From Ramazzottius varieornatus (lineage: Eukaryota > Tardigrada > Eutardigrada > Parachela > Ramazzottiidae), in the NCBI GenBank assembly GCA_001949185.1, contig BDGG01000008.1, positions 1,485,648-1,549,647 on the forward strand: a stretch of 64,000 nucleotides of DNA. Direction: 5' to 3'. The notes beneath the pieces were generated by a model, which had not been told where the DNA came from, ran no database searches, and saw only the letters and a list, made by a program, of their open reading frames with translations. Position 1 is the first letter of the stretch, and every line of letters begins with the position of its first letter. The position numbers and the translations under genes are program-made. Below are positions 1 to 11,043 of the stretch, in pieces.

Positions 1-175
1 GAATGTTTGCACGGGGTTCGTTTTTAAAGAGGCTGTATTGCACTTCAGATAGTCAACAAAGATCGAAGAGAATCAACGGAAAAACATAAGCTGACTTGGT
101 GGGTCTCTGTCTGAGAGGAAAGACTCTTTGGTCCTTTCATAACAATGCAATGCACGCAGTTGGCGGCTAATTCGG

Positions 176-184
176 TATATAAAG
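176..184 (+). promoter_or_regulatory. TATA box without a clear gene
   Basis: A clean TATATAAAG element is followed about 30 bases later by a pyrimidine/CA-rich stretch that could be a transcription start. The first ATG downstream (about 243) opens a reading frame of only 28 codons and I find no good donor site in it. The promoter may serve a gene I cannot model, or the match may be chance. Confidence 0.3.
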
Positions 185-618
185 GGGCGCTCAAGTGTTT
201 GTTTTCCTCAACAACAGCTCAAGACGACGCTCTTAAAGCGATATGGATTTTCATGGCAATCCAATATCATCAACGAAAAGCATGAATACTATTTTTGAGA
301 CGGCTCAGGCTGAACGGCCAGCTTAATGATGAAAAGCATCAATCCAGCATGTATAAAAAAGCGGATAATGACCTGTCTTTGAATCAACAGCGAACATGAA
401 AGAATATTTCCGAGTGCCGCTAAAAATACAGCGAGAAGATTCGATCCAATTCAACCCTTCGATGAATGCACAAACTCAACCGAAAAATCGACGGCTTAGC
501 AAAATTTCTTCCTGGTTTACTATAACTTCTCCCCAAACCTGATTATTTTGTGACGCAATACGGGGGGTTTCGCATTTCGGTAGAGCGGAAGACGCGTGAG
601 TATTTAGGGTTGACTTAC

Positions 619-983
619 CAATAATTCGGCTGAGAAGTAAAATGAGAAAGATCAACGGACAAATGGTATCACAGTGTTTGGTGCGCAGGAATACATTCCA
701 AATCAATTTCCGAAGAATCATTTCATTTCCAGTTGCAAAGCAAGCGTTGATGCCGTGCGGAAATGGAGGGAGCCGCAACGGGAATAAACGCACAGTGGTG
801 ACAAGGTCTGTGCATATTCCGCCTGCGGTGGCACACAGCGTAGTCCCCAGCCGAGTTTTTTCAGCAAATATCCGCCTCGAGTTTCTCTGTTGTTTTCTCA
901 ACACTAACAAGATACCATTCAGAGCGAAGAGAACGATTAGTGGCAAGCACCCACAACCCGCCGTGTCGTCGACGGCGGGGAGT
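619..983 (-). CDS. Possible exon of a multi-pass membrane protein (unidentified)
   Basis: A reading frame open for about 170 codons on the minus strand is unusually hydrophobic. It has a segment around PLIVLFALNGILLVL, then a basic loop (RKQQRNSRR), and a second hydrophobic run CPLIFLILLLSRII. The frame reaches a perfect GTAAGT donor at 618-613 directly after this segment, which makes a real exon more likely than a chance ORF. A hydrophobic helix followed by a basic loop recalls TM5 and loop 3 of rhodopsin-like receptors, but no diagnostic motif is visible. The upstream acceptor is unclear: the best candidate AG is near 984, behind a pyrimidine-rich stretch. I could not find partner exons. 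It could be a genuine gene piece, a decayed receptor or noise. Confidence 0.25.
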
Positions 984-2900
984 CTTTTCAATCAGTGAGG
1001 GAAGAAAGTCAAGTCAATGTAGTCCTGCTATGAGAGAAAACAGTGGAAACAATAGCGGAGAGTGAGACGCGCTGTGGTGGGATAATCTTGGCGAATGTGG
1101 ATCAACGATACTGGAGGACCATTACGCATATACTAGAGGCTTCCGTGTTACTGAAGCAAGTGTAGTTAGAGATTTGGATAATGCACTGTCTGCCACTCAA
1201 TTCACCGTTGATGGATGCGCCGCGCCGATGAGACTTGCGAGCGTACAAGAGCAAGTGGCGGAAGACCAATCTATTGGCAGATAATGCAGCGAAATCGGAC
1301 AGGGCCTCGCAAATATGTCCCTCGACTGGGAACGCGGGTATACACAAACTTCGGCCTTAAGGTTACAATATTTGCCCGCAACGACTGTCAACATCCAGGG
1401 TCGAAATGAAGAAATATCCCCTTCTTGATGAAACGTATCGCTTGATCATACGGAAATAAATTTATGGAATGCAACATCCGCCTATCCAATCGTACAGAAA
1501 AATCAAAGTGAATCTGTTCGTACAGCAGACCGTAGAGCAGGCTCAGGTCGTCCCGATAGCGGCCTCCGTGGGTTATGAGAGGTAGGTGCTGCGCACACCC
1601 TGACTGCGGGAACGCCGCCAGTTTTGACTTGTACTTTGGATAACCAAGCGACCAAGCGGCCAAGCGAATGAATATGTATTTTCTTGTACTAGGTTGAGAC
1701 CAGAGTAGGAGATGCTCATACGTCGTAAGCCTAGGCAGGAATCGTATTCCGGGGGAACTGACGCTTTCGAAAACAAGTTTGCTCGGCAATGACATTGCAC
1801 GTCAGTATGATGGATTTATGGAAAAAGTCATTGTATCACAGAAGTCAGTTGCGTGTTTGGATGACGCCCATTTATCGAACAAGGACGAACATTATGCACG
1901 TAGTTTAAATACTCACATGTGGACTATACGGAGTGAATGTGTATCGGAAATCCGGACTTGCACCAAAGAGCGAAAGTGTTTATGGTCAGAAGCAAAAATT
2001 AGCACGGCTTGCCGGAAATTAGCTTTGCAACGGTAATAGATGTTTGTGTGTTTGAGCCACTGTGGCGGCTAGAATTTCGATACTTTGATTTGCGGTGTTG
2101 GACAGATTATACAGACGTCGTTCGGCAGAAGTCGCGACTGGTAAGAGCAATTACTTTGAAAAACTGAGCTGTTTGAGACCACCGATTGCTCGCCAGGGAC
2201 CCTCGCGCACGGCTTATTCTTTCGCGCTTGATGAAACTGCTTTGATAAATCACTGTGCCGCCGAGAAAAAAACAAGTGATTTTCTTGAATCGAACATTTA
2301 ACAGGCAAAAAACTGCCAGACGATATTGATTTCCGGCGACCGAAGTACGGTTTTCAGCAATCTTACACATTGGAGAGCAAATCACAACTAACGTATTTTG
2401 ATTTATTCTCCCTGGCGGTACCAGGGTACTGTAAACGCTTCAAGGATAGTTACAGACGTACTGTAGTTTTTACGATGACGAAGTACCATTGTTTTGGTGA
2501 TGGCCTTACGGCATCATGTAGGTGGCCAGTCCAGAGGAATTGCCGTAATTGCTGCACGAAGATTTTCCTTCAAGCCACTGAGTGAGCCCATTGGTTGAAG
2601 CAGCGTTTCGAGAAGTTTCATTATAATTACTATGGTGTGTTCTTATCCGTGACATTTTTAATGATTGACACACCTGAAGGTTTTCTGATTTCACGGACCT
2701 GTGATTGAAGGGGGAAGTGTCATAAAAAATTGATTAATTAAATTCCCCACCCCTTCTGAATGATCATTTTTGCGAAGTGTTAGCGGCCTGACGAGTTCTG
2801 CTAATGAGGCATAAGTGGCTGTGGTAGTCTAACCCGTTGTGTCTTATGATCATGAGCCGCCAACGGGGACGTTTTTTGCTTATGTAAGGCAAAGTTAGCA
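984..2900. other. No supported gene
   Basis: Several open frames of 60-135 codons occur on both strands, but none has family motifs, convincing splice sites or a start context. I see no tRNA, repeat array or terminator here. Confidence 0.5.
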
Positions 2901-2931
2901 GCAATAAAGCCTGACCGCGGGAAAAACATGG

Positions 2932-2940
2932 TATATAAAA
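2932..2940 (+). promoter_or_regulatory. TATA box of the astacin gene
   Basis: TATATAAAA lies about 200 bases ahead of the astacin ATG at 3135. A start around 2965 would give a 5' UTR of about 170 bases without an intron. Confidence 0.6.
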
Positions 2941-3134
2941 AAGCGAAAGGCCCACAGTTGGGTGCCATGCTCTGATTGATCCATCAAAGAGCCAGAGTCG
3001 ACTGTACAGTGTGTTGCATGTACTGTCTTGCATCTCCAGCTAGACCCACTGTCGCCTTCCGTAGCGTGTCTGTTTTCTTGTATTGTTCCGTTAATTCATC
3101 CATCACACGTCTGAGTCCATAGGTTTCATCCATC

Positions 3135-6100
3135 ATGTTGCGGAGGCAGATGTTTTTACAGTGCCTTTTCTTCCCGCTTTTTACGTCGGGCTTCTTCTTG
3201 CCTTTATCGAATCACGATAGGTCGTCGATTTTGGGCGATACAGCTGCTGTGGTTGACATGAACTCCAACAATGATGAAAACCAGCCCATTGTCGGTTTTG
3301 ATGCACTGGGGATGTCAACGAACCAATCCAGCTCCAGTTCCAGCTCCAGCTCTTTCTCCTTTTCGAGCAATAGTAGTAGCAGCAGCAGCCACAGTTCGTC
3401 ATGGAGTTCCAGCAGTGAGGTCAAAAAGACAATCGGGGAAAAAAGGGAAAACTTCAGTATGGAAGCGCGTTCGAACAAGACGGACACAGTCAATGGGAAA
3501 ACCATCACGAACAGTACCCATGGAGCCAAAATGATCTGGGTCTACACGCCGGAAAGCAACGGGACTCTGATCTCCGTGTTGGAAGACAACCTACCTCTGG
3601 AATATTGGGTCCCGATAAGAAACAAACTAAAGTATTGGCCCAATCGCACGATTTCCGTTGTGACCGACGATCGTTTCCGTATGTTGCGCACAAACATAAT
3701 TATTAGGTCTTTCGATATGACTTTGCGCTTTTTGGGGTACATTTTTGACACCGTTTTTTTAATTGCGCAAAGCAGCTTCTTATTTTGTATGATGTTCAAT
3801 GGTAACAGCGAGCTCTCCAAAGTGTCTCACCACCGCAACCCAAGCGATTCAACGAGAGGAGAAAATTGGAAAAATGAGGGAAGTAGCAGTGTCCACTGTC
3901 CAGTCTCTGTGTTGAACTGCGTAGGTTGGGCTACAAGCCAAAGGCAGTAATCTCTGGAAGAAACGAATGCTGATCTCGCAAAACAAGTTTTGTATAATAC
4001 AGGGTGGGACTGGTACGTATAGCGCTTTTCTGTGTGCGCCAGTTCATTGGGGTGAAAACGTTTTGACTGTTTCTTCATTTGATTGATAGAAACAAGTAAG
4101 TATGGTTTCTTACGATATATCAAAATATCCTCCGTTACAGTTCGAGGTGTCAAAATTATCGCTTTCTCCAGAAATACAGGACAAAATTTTGTGTGTCATC
4201 AATTTGCAGTTGGCGGTGTAAATTTCCGCTTGGCTGTCTCCTCAGCCAGTGCTTTTTCAACTATTGGGTCTTTCAGTATGACTTTGCCGTTTCTTACACT
4301 CCCAACTTTAAAAACTTCTTTCTCTGAAACGGGCCGAGATGTCTCTACAGTTCTTTCTCAGTAATGTAGCCCTGTCGTTTCTTCCTTCAGGCCTGAATTG
4401 GAATATTCAGGACCGTCAGCACTTCGGATTCACAAAAAGAGCAGTGTAGGCGATGAAATTTCGCGAAATTCGGGTTTCAACATAAAGTTATTTTTCTTGT
4501 CGAAGCCCGCGCTTTCAAGAACCTCCAAAGTACTACGAGCACTGCTTTCAGCCAAATACTGTCAAACGGAAAACTTAGTTGAAGAAACAGCCGAATAGGA
4601 AACAAAATCAGACCTTCAGAGGGAAAACGGGGGGTTCAACATCTTGGAGTCTCCGATCCAGACTAAGTAAGGCTTTAGCTGTAAATACTTCTCAGGCTGG
4701 GCTATCTGTGGACCCCATTGCTAAGAGCTTTAGAAATAGGAAAAGATGAAAACAAATCAAAAATTGCCACCGCAGTAAAGTGGCGCGTTATCCGTGTCCG
4801 TTTTTCGGCTGAGATTTCTGAATTTCGGTACCCAAAAACTGCGCGAGTCAAATTCAGAAGTCCTCTGGAACTCGTCGGATAGTCCAACGTCCGAGCTCAC
4901 GAAGTACCAATCGTTTCTCTCGTTAGGCTCTGCTTCCTAAGAAAATAGAAGAGCGGAGAACTGGCAAGTGAAAACTTGGTTCGAGTTCTTCTACCCCAAG
5001 TCTCTGTCTTTGGCGTCAGTGCAACGTGAAAGAACTATGTCTGTGTTTGAAAAAAAACAACGAAAGTCCATTACTGATCTTTCATGTTACCGAGCGTCAA
5101 AAATTTCGACAGCGAAGTCTGGAAAAATTCTTGAACTATTGCTCCGAAAACGGCAGGGGCGTACTAAATAACTGAAAGACCCAATAAACCCAAACGGCTG
5201 CTCTATGGTGCGGTCTTTAGACTCTCATAGCCCATTGTTTGTGTAACTGTAACTGGTTTAGTTGGGCCGCAGCACATTTTCTTGCAAAGTAAGTCAAAAT
5301 TTTGAAAAAAAACCGAGAGTAACATGAACCCTTTCTGGGAATTAACTGAAAGCGCGATCGGAATTGCCACGCAAGAATTCACAACAGTGTTGCGTACCCT
5401 ATGTTACAAAAAGGAAACCAGGTCACAATTCCGACCCAGTTCGAAGATACGATTTTTTAAAGTCGAACTTTGAAGAAACGCAAGGTCACATCGGAAGACC
5501 TAATTTGATAAATAGCCGATGATTGCTTCGAAAATCGCAATACGTAGGTGAGCCGTACCCTTACACAGGCGAGCAATCTGTAGAAGCTGTATCCGTGGAC
5601 CGCGTTTTCAGATTTATCTTGCAATGCATTTTCCACACCCGAACTCCAACAAGGGTTCTTCATGATCAGATCTATGCTAGCGTGTTTTCTGCTTTTTTTA
5701 ACGTTTCTCTTTCCAGGAAGTTCCGAAGTTGAAACGATTTGGGCTGCCTTGACGGCATTATCGAAGGTTCTTGACGACTGCGTGAGTTTCATCGAAAAGC
5801 CCGATGAAGAAACTGATTACCTGCATTTCAGAAAAGCCAAGTCGTAAGTGTACTGTCCTCACTGTAAATTAAGCCTTGGCAAACGTCGGCTTCAGAGCCA
5901 GGTACTTACTCCAGTCACAAACAGGTGCGATTCCAAAATCGGTTACAAAGGAGGAAGACACGTCGTCAAGCTCAGCGACGGCTGCCTCGATCCGGATGAG
6001 CTAGGGGCGATCCAACACGAAACACTGCATGCCCTCGGGTTCTTCCATGAGCACTCACGGAAAGACCGCGACGACTTCGTCGAGGTTAATTGGTCCAACG

Positions 6101-6571
6101 TGGTGCCAAGTAAGCTTAACTACCAACCATCACGGAGAAGGGCCCTCAATTACTGTACCGACCCACCTGTTTTGTCATTGCGTCGTCTAGGCCTCACTGC
6201 CGCGTTTCCTCTTTGCAGAAGAGAGAGCTGATTTCAAAAAGCTCAAGTTCAAAACATTCGGTCTACCCTATGATTACACATCTGTGATGCATTATGCTTC
6301 CGACGCATATGCCATCAAGGAGGATGTGCCGACATTGAAGGCAAAGAAGTTCAGTGTAAATGCTACGATGATGGGCCAAAGGATTGGACTGAGCCGGGCA
6401 GACGTTATAAGGGTGAAAATACCGTACAAATGCCAGCTGCCGGAAAGTGTCAAGTCCTGGCTTGAGGCGCGCGAAGCAAGCAAGCGAACTGCGCGATTTT
6501 CGGACGACACCGATTCCGACGAAGACGAAATCGAGGACCCGGCAGAGAACGGAGATCATTCGTCCGCTTGA
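3135..6571 (+). CDS. Secreted astacin (M12A) zinc metalloprotease with Ser-rich N-terminus
   Basis: Four exons: 3135-3678, 5717-5843, 5925-6109 and 6219-6571 (402 aa, phases consistent). It is predicted to be a secreted zinc endopeptidase. Residues 1-25 look like a signal peptide. Residues 61-94 are almost all serine, and several N-glycosylation sequons follow. The astacin domain starts at YWPNRT (about 168). The zinc motif HETLHALGFFHEH is at 255-267, with zinc-binding His255, His259 and His265, catalytic Glu256, and the family R-x-D-R-D following. The Met-turn SVMHY gives Met309 and Tyr311. The four cysteines that form the two conserved astacin disulfides are present (DDCVSF, SCDSK, DGCLD, YKCQL). 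No EGF or CUB domain follows, only a short acidic tail. The N-terminal region replaces an ordinary propeptide and shows no obvious Cys or Asp switch. Intron 1 is about 2 kb, unlike the 81- and 109-base introns 2 and 3, and holds repeat-like sequence. Exon 1 joins the rest because the domain start is split exactly at the splice site. Confidence 0.9.
4258..5187. repeat. Element with short inverted ends in astacin intron 1
   Basis: The 15-mer ATTGGGTCTTTCAGT at about 4261-4275 occurs inverted at about 5171-5185. A related direct copy (GGTCTTTCGATATGACTTTG) lies at about 3706, also in the intron. This looks like a decayed non-autonomous DNA transposon that enlarged the intron. I could not identify a target-site duplication and the interior shows no transposase. 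Confidence 0.4.
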
Positions 6572-6787
6572 TAGTTTTTGCTGACAATGTTGTGACTGTG
6601 ATCGACTACTACTGTACGTCTTTTGTTTGAAAACCACGCTTCAAAGCTGTTGCGTTATTGTACTGACTCGGTCTGGCTTGCACCGAAAACGTAGCGGACG
6701 GTGAAAAATGACCATGACATCATAGGAGGCGCATAACACCCATAATGAGGACCAACGGCAACACGAACAGAGGATGACTCGAACATA

Positions 6788-9345
6788 TCATTTGCCGTTT
6801 TCGTAAATGAAGTCGTAGCTTATGTCAATCTTTTTAAGTATTAGGTCGACTATCTTTGCCAGAGTAATGGAGTCTTGATGAGTGAACCCAGGGCTCTCGA
6901 TATCACCTGAAAAGAGGCGCACCGTTCAATCAAACAGCATGTAGCTCAGTGCCGCGACGGCCAAGTTCGTTCTTCCAGTCCCCAAGGCTGTACCTGCTAA
7001 GACGCATCTTCTGGTTTCGTCAATCTCATATCGCATGCCTTGTCCATGTGGATAGACGGTAGGTATCTCGATGGCTGGAAGAGGGAAGTGTTCGCGACCC
7101 GCCGGAGTGATCAGATCGGTGGCGGACCAGAAGGGATGAGGAAGCTGCAACCGTCAAAGGATGAGTCATCTTGAACGACAAATCAGCTCGCGACGATGCT
7201 TTGGTACACGCATAGAGCGAAAATTTCAGGAACAATAACTCACTGTGATGGAAGCTTCCTCTATCCGTCCATTTGGGCCTCTTAAGGCAGGGTTGTCTTG
7301 GCCATCACCGTAGATTGCAGCTTCGCACTTGATTCGGGCAACAATGGTGGATGTCAGTTGGGCGATCCTTCCACCTTTGTACTTCAGGATAAGTGCCAGC
7401 GTCAGATCGACACCTGTAAATAGCGGCATCCACATTACTGCCTAATCTGAATGTGCAATGCGCACAATAGTACGGGTATCCTGTGTGTACTGACAAACCA
7501 TCTTAGCCAGATGGCGCTGCGTCGAAGCATGGACTAACACACAGAGCAGCACTTCCGGTCAGCCAAATGATCGGTTCATTAATTGTGAAAGTGGAAGTTA
7601 AGCGGAAACATGACAACGTAGAACTGGGTACTTTTCACTGAGGAAAGGATTGTGGCATATCGATAACGATCCACCACTCACCTTCATGGCTTTTGACAAC
7701 GGAGGTGAGAATCTCCTCCGGCATCTCGTTGCCGTACACCATCATGGCGAACTGAATACAGTAGATGCCCAAGTCCATCAAGCTTCCTCCGCCCAAACTC
7801 AGATTCCTCAGACGATCGAGATGTATAATGTTGAGACCAAACTGTGCTGTGACAAGTTTGATTTCTCCCAGGTAGGCCTTGTTCTCCACACACTCGCGAA
7901 GCTTGACGCAGGCAGGGAAGAAGCGAGTCCAGCATGCCTGGGGAGAGGCAGGGAGGTGATCAAGACGTGGCACTGCAGCCTATGGCCACAGAAAACTTAC
8001 CTCCATCAGGAAGCGCTTCTTCTGTCGGGCCAGTTGGAAGAGTTCTTCGGTGTGTCGCAGTAGGAGCGTAATGGGTTTCTCACATAGGACATGCTTGCCA
8101 TGGTTCAGCATTAACTTGGTCACTTCGTAATGGCTGATGTTGAAAGTACCGACGTAGACAACATCTAGAGAACATATCATTTACGGGCCGGCACTGGCCC
8201 ACCAGCAATTCACATGGTCTGAACTCACCGATATCGGGATCTTGGGCAATATCCTCATAGGATGTGTACACCCTCGGGATAAGGAACTTGTCGGCGAAAG
8301 CTTTTGTCTTGCCCAGTTCCCGGCCGGCAACGGCCAGTATCTGAAAACGTCTAACCAGATTAAAAGTTTGAATCACACGGTGATCCCTGTAAGTTGGAAG
8401 GATTTTGGAAATTCGTAGTAAAATCGCTTCTACCTCTAGATGTTCATACGTCAGCTCATTCGATAGAGCACGTCATTGTCTTCGATTTTTGTGAAGGTCT
8501 CTTCAACAAAACAACGATCGTTTGATTGTTGTGATCTATGAAAAATCATCATTTTACGGGGTAAAAAGTGGGAGCCTCAGTTAGATTATTTGTATCTGAC
8601 GGGTAAAACCACAATGTTTCCCCATGAAATTGTTTTACTGAAAAAGTACGTTTGGACTAATTATTAAAAAACAAACGGACGGCTCATACACGCTGCCGAC
8701 AGGAGAAACTACAAATAATTCAAAACATACGCGAAAACTTTTGCTTTCCCCCTGAGTCAGCAGCCAGATTGTCGCTCGCAATTCCGACCGTGTGCACGAA
8801 CTCGTAAATGATATTTTTCCTACTATATCAAGAAGGTTTTCCAACAGAATAGCATCACCGAAATTATTCTAAAACGTTTTGCACGCAAACAAACCAGCCC
8901 GAAGTGCATTGCATGTTGGTTTTGCGAAAACGTTGTGATTTCCACCTAGTTCACGTCTTCAGAGCTGCACATCCTTCTGGACCACGACACCTCGACGAGA
9001 TTTTTACACAATGTTTTTGATAGTTGGACGTATCTGGGAACGAATTTTGGAAGAAGTGAAAGCACTGCTCATTTTCTTATTCAAGCTCGAAATCCGTCCA
9101 ACTTATAGGGATTACCTGTGTTTGAAACCCAGAGTAGCTCACTGCCCATGGAGGTATATCCGCCGGGACTTTATCTTACTAAAGACCCTCGGGGGATATC
9201 CCCATCGTCCGTGGATATTTCCATGCCGGCCACCTCGTACCTGATTTTCGCCCTTCGGAAGCGTGTTCAGACTGATGGCAAAATCGTTGCTGATATTTCC
9301 TGCTCCGCAGATGGCCCATCTCAAGGTCGCCGGTGCTGGCGACAT
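6788..9345 (-). CDS. DHDH: Trans-1,2-dihydrobenzene-1,2-diol dehydrogenase (Gfo/Idh/MocA family)
   Basis: Seven exons on the minus strand: 9345-9241, 8340-8229, 8164-8001, 7937-7682, 7413-7244, 7144-6994 and 6906-6788 (358 aa; mammalian DHDH is about 334). It is predicted to be a cytosolic NADP-dependent oxidoreductase acting on dihydrodiols and some sugars. The Rossmann start is TLRWAICGAGNISNDFA, followed by an AVAGRELGKTKAFADK segment typical of the family. VVYVGTFNISHYE and the catalytic-lysine motif HVLCEKP are present. The substrate domain keeps WTRFFPA, GGSLMDLGIYCIQF and QGMRYE. Every exon boundary has a GT donor (GTAAGT, GTGAGT or GTAC) and a pyrimidine-AG acceptor, and every phase closes. 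The start at 9345 places the Rossmann motif where mammalian DHDH has it; an acceptor-like TTGCAG touches the ATG, so a 5' UTR intron is possible. The gene converges with the astacin gene, the stops being about 215 bases apart. Confidence 0.92.
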
Positions 9346-9420
9346 CTGCAAGATAATCTTCCCCTTGATGGATACCGGTCATTAGAACCTGACAGAAATA
9401 TTCCGTTCTTACTCTCATAG

Positions 9421-10308
9421 GTGTCTCAAGTAGGACGATCCCCGCAAGTAACTTCTTCGGTCAAAACGGATTCTGTAGCTGTCGTTCGAGGGTCGTGAGG
9501 TTTCCTTGGCTTTTCACCAGCTTGTTGAAAGCCAATTAGATACGGCCACAGATAACCCGGGGATCAGGGTTGCGCATTTGGGTTGCCGAGAGGTCTCAGA
9601 CGACCGTGTTCAGTCTTTGAGTTCCTCGTTTAAGTACAGCAACGAGACGATACTCAAAATGATTTAATTCAATTTTTCAAGCTCAGCTTTTATTAGCTAT
9701 CAAGCTTTTATGGGTTCCAGGTTATCTGGTAGTTCGCAAGAGCCTGACGGCGTGTTAGTCAGGTGAGATCAAAATATTTCCAATTTTCGCTTGCAGAGCA
9801 CCACGGCCTTAAGCCTATAGCTCGACAGATTCGCGTCACCAAACCTATGCATCATGCTTTGTGGTTATTTCAGCGTTATTTCAACACCGTCACATGCTGC
9901 AGTGCAGAAGAATAATGACCTCCAGTATGCCTTTGAGCGGTAGTATTCATGGTATAGCAATATTGCGAACCCAACTGTGAAAAGTAAATTCGCTAAAACG
10001 TCTATGACAATCCGGAGTGAGTCAGTGATTGTACTTCCATCCAATTATTTTACTTTGCAGACCAATGATGTAAAACCAACCGACATAGAATTTGGTCCAC
10101 ACAGCGCAACAAAACCGCCCAAACCAAAATAAAGTAATCGAAACTTCCGGCCGACATAGGTCTGGACCATTGCACGTACATCGCTCAGTTTCCAGTACTA
10201 ACAAAATAATTAAAGAACCATAGCAACTCAAGCAAGAGGCAACTCTACCAGAACGATGTTACTCGGTGTTACAGTTGACGACCACGCTGTCGGAACTTCC
10301 TCAAGACG
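9421..10308. other. Intergenic, nothing recognised
   Basis: This stretch lies between the DHDH start and the 3' end of the secreted cysteine-rich gene. No ORF with family features and no repeat was recognised. It probably includes the DHDH promoter (near 9400-9500 on the minus strand), but I see no TATA box. Confidence 0.4.
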
Positions 10309-11043
10309 TCAGGGGCAAACGATGGATCCGTTGCAGTTCATAGCTCGAAGAAGGAAGCCCACTGTTGCGTCCAGCGCCTTCTTTCCCTTATCTCCGCATT
10401 GGCTGACCACAGTGGAAGAATAACACTTCTGTCCGTCCTGGATCGCACTACGACGCAAATTTCAATTAAAATTACAAGTACAAAAAGAGTTTGTGAAGAA
10501 CAACGCACCAGCACATGTTCGCGAAATTCTGGCTGACTCCCGAATGGAACTCAAGGGCGTGATCAATCGCCGTGAAGTTGAAACAGGTCTCAAAGGCTTG
10601 CGGAATCTTGTCGTTGCATTCTGTCAGGTCCAACATGTTCTTCCTGCCAGTCAGACTGCTACAAGCGCTGGAGATCTTGTCCGACAATTCGAAGAGGGCC
10701 GCCAGTTCCGTGAAGTCCTCCATGACCAGGCACTCGTGCGGGATACTTGTCTGACACTTGGCCATTGCCGTCAGCGAGCTAAGGGAGAAGTTCGTTGTTA
10801 AAGTAGGATTGAGGTTGGAGAATGAGCATAGACTTACTTGCAACGGTGAGTGATGCTGGTCTTGATTCCCACTTCCCCGTTGGTTGAGCTGCTATTGAGG
10901 CAAGAAACCAAGGCCATCAGTCCGTTAACACATGGTGTTGGAAGGGTGTTTCCGGAGGAGGCCGGAGCTCCATAGACGCATGAGAGCAGCGTGGAGAGGC
11001 AAAAGAGGGCAACTCCAACCCAGCTGCTCATTTTCAAGGCCAT
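10309..11043 (-). CDS. Small secreted protein with 14 cysteines, family not identified
   Basis: Three exons on the minus strand: 11043-10838, 10778-10509 and 10447-10309 (204 aa). The chosen start gives a classic signal peptide (MALKMSSWVGVALFCL..., cleavage likely near residue 26, VYG-AP). A second ATG four codons on would also work, and the frame stays open upstream. The mature chain has 14 cysteines, at residues 38, 48, 68, 77, 85, 108, 123, 134, 158, 159, 167, 176, 197 and 203, including an adjacent CC pair. An even number suggests seven disulfides. The spacing (long helical stretches, a CC pair, then CG and two terminal Cys) recalls the DUF19/T20D4.11 and 27-kDa haemolymph-protein groups of invertebrates, but I cannot assign it firmly. 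Donors are GTAAGT and GTGCGT; phases close exactly. Function unknown; probably an extracellular, disulfide-stabilised helical protein. Confidence 0.8.

Noticed and set aside
1388-1795. A 135-codon minus-strand ORF containing ITHGGRYRDDL, recalling the GGRYD motif of histidyl-tRNA synthetase and GCN2 C-terminal domains
   Set aside because: Nothing else in the ORF fits those proteins, no partner exons or splice sites were found, and a short motif match can be chance.
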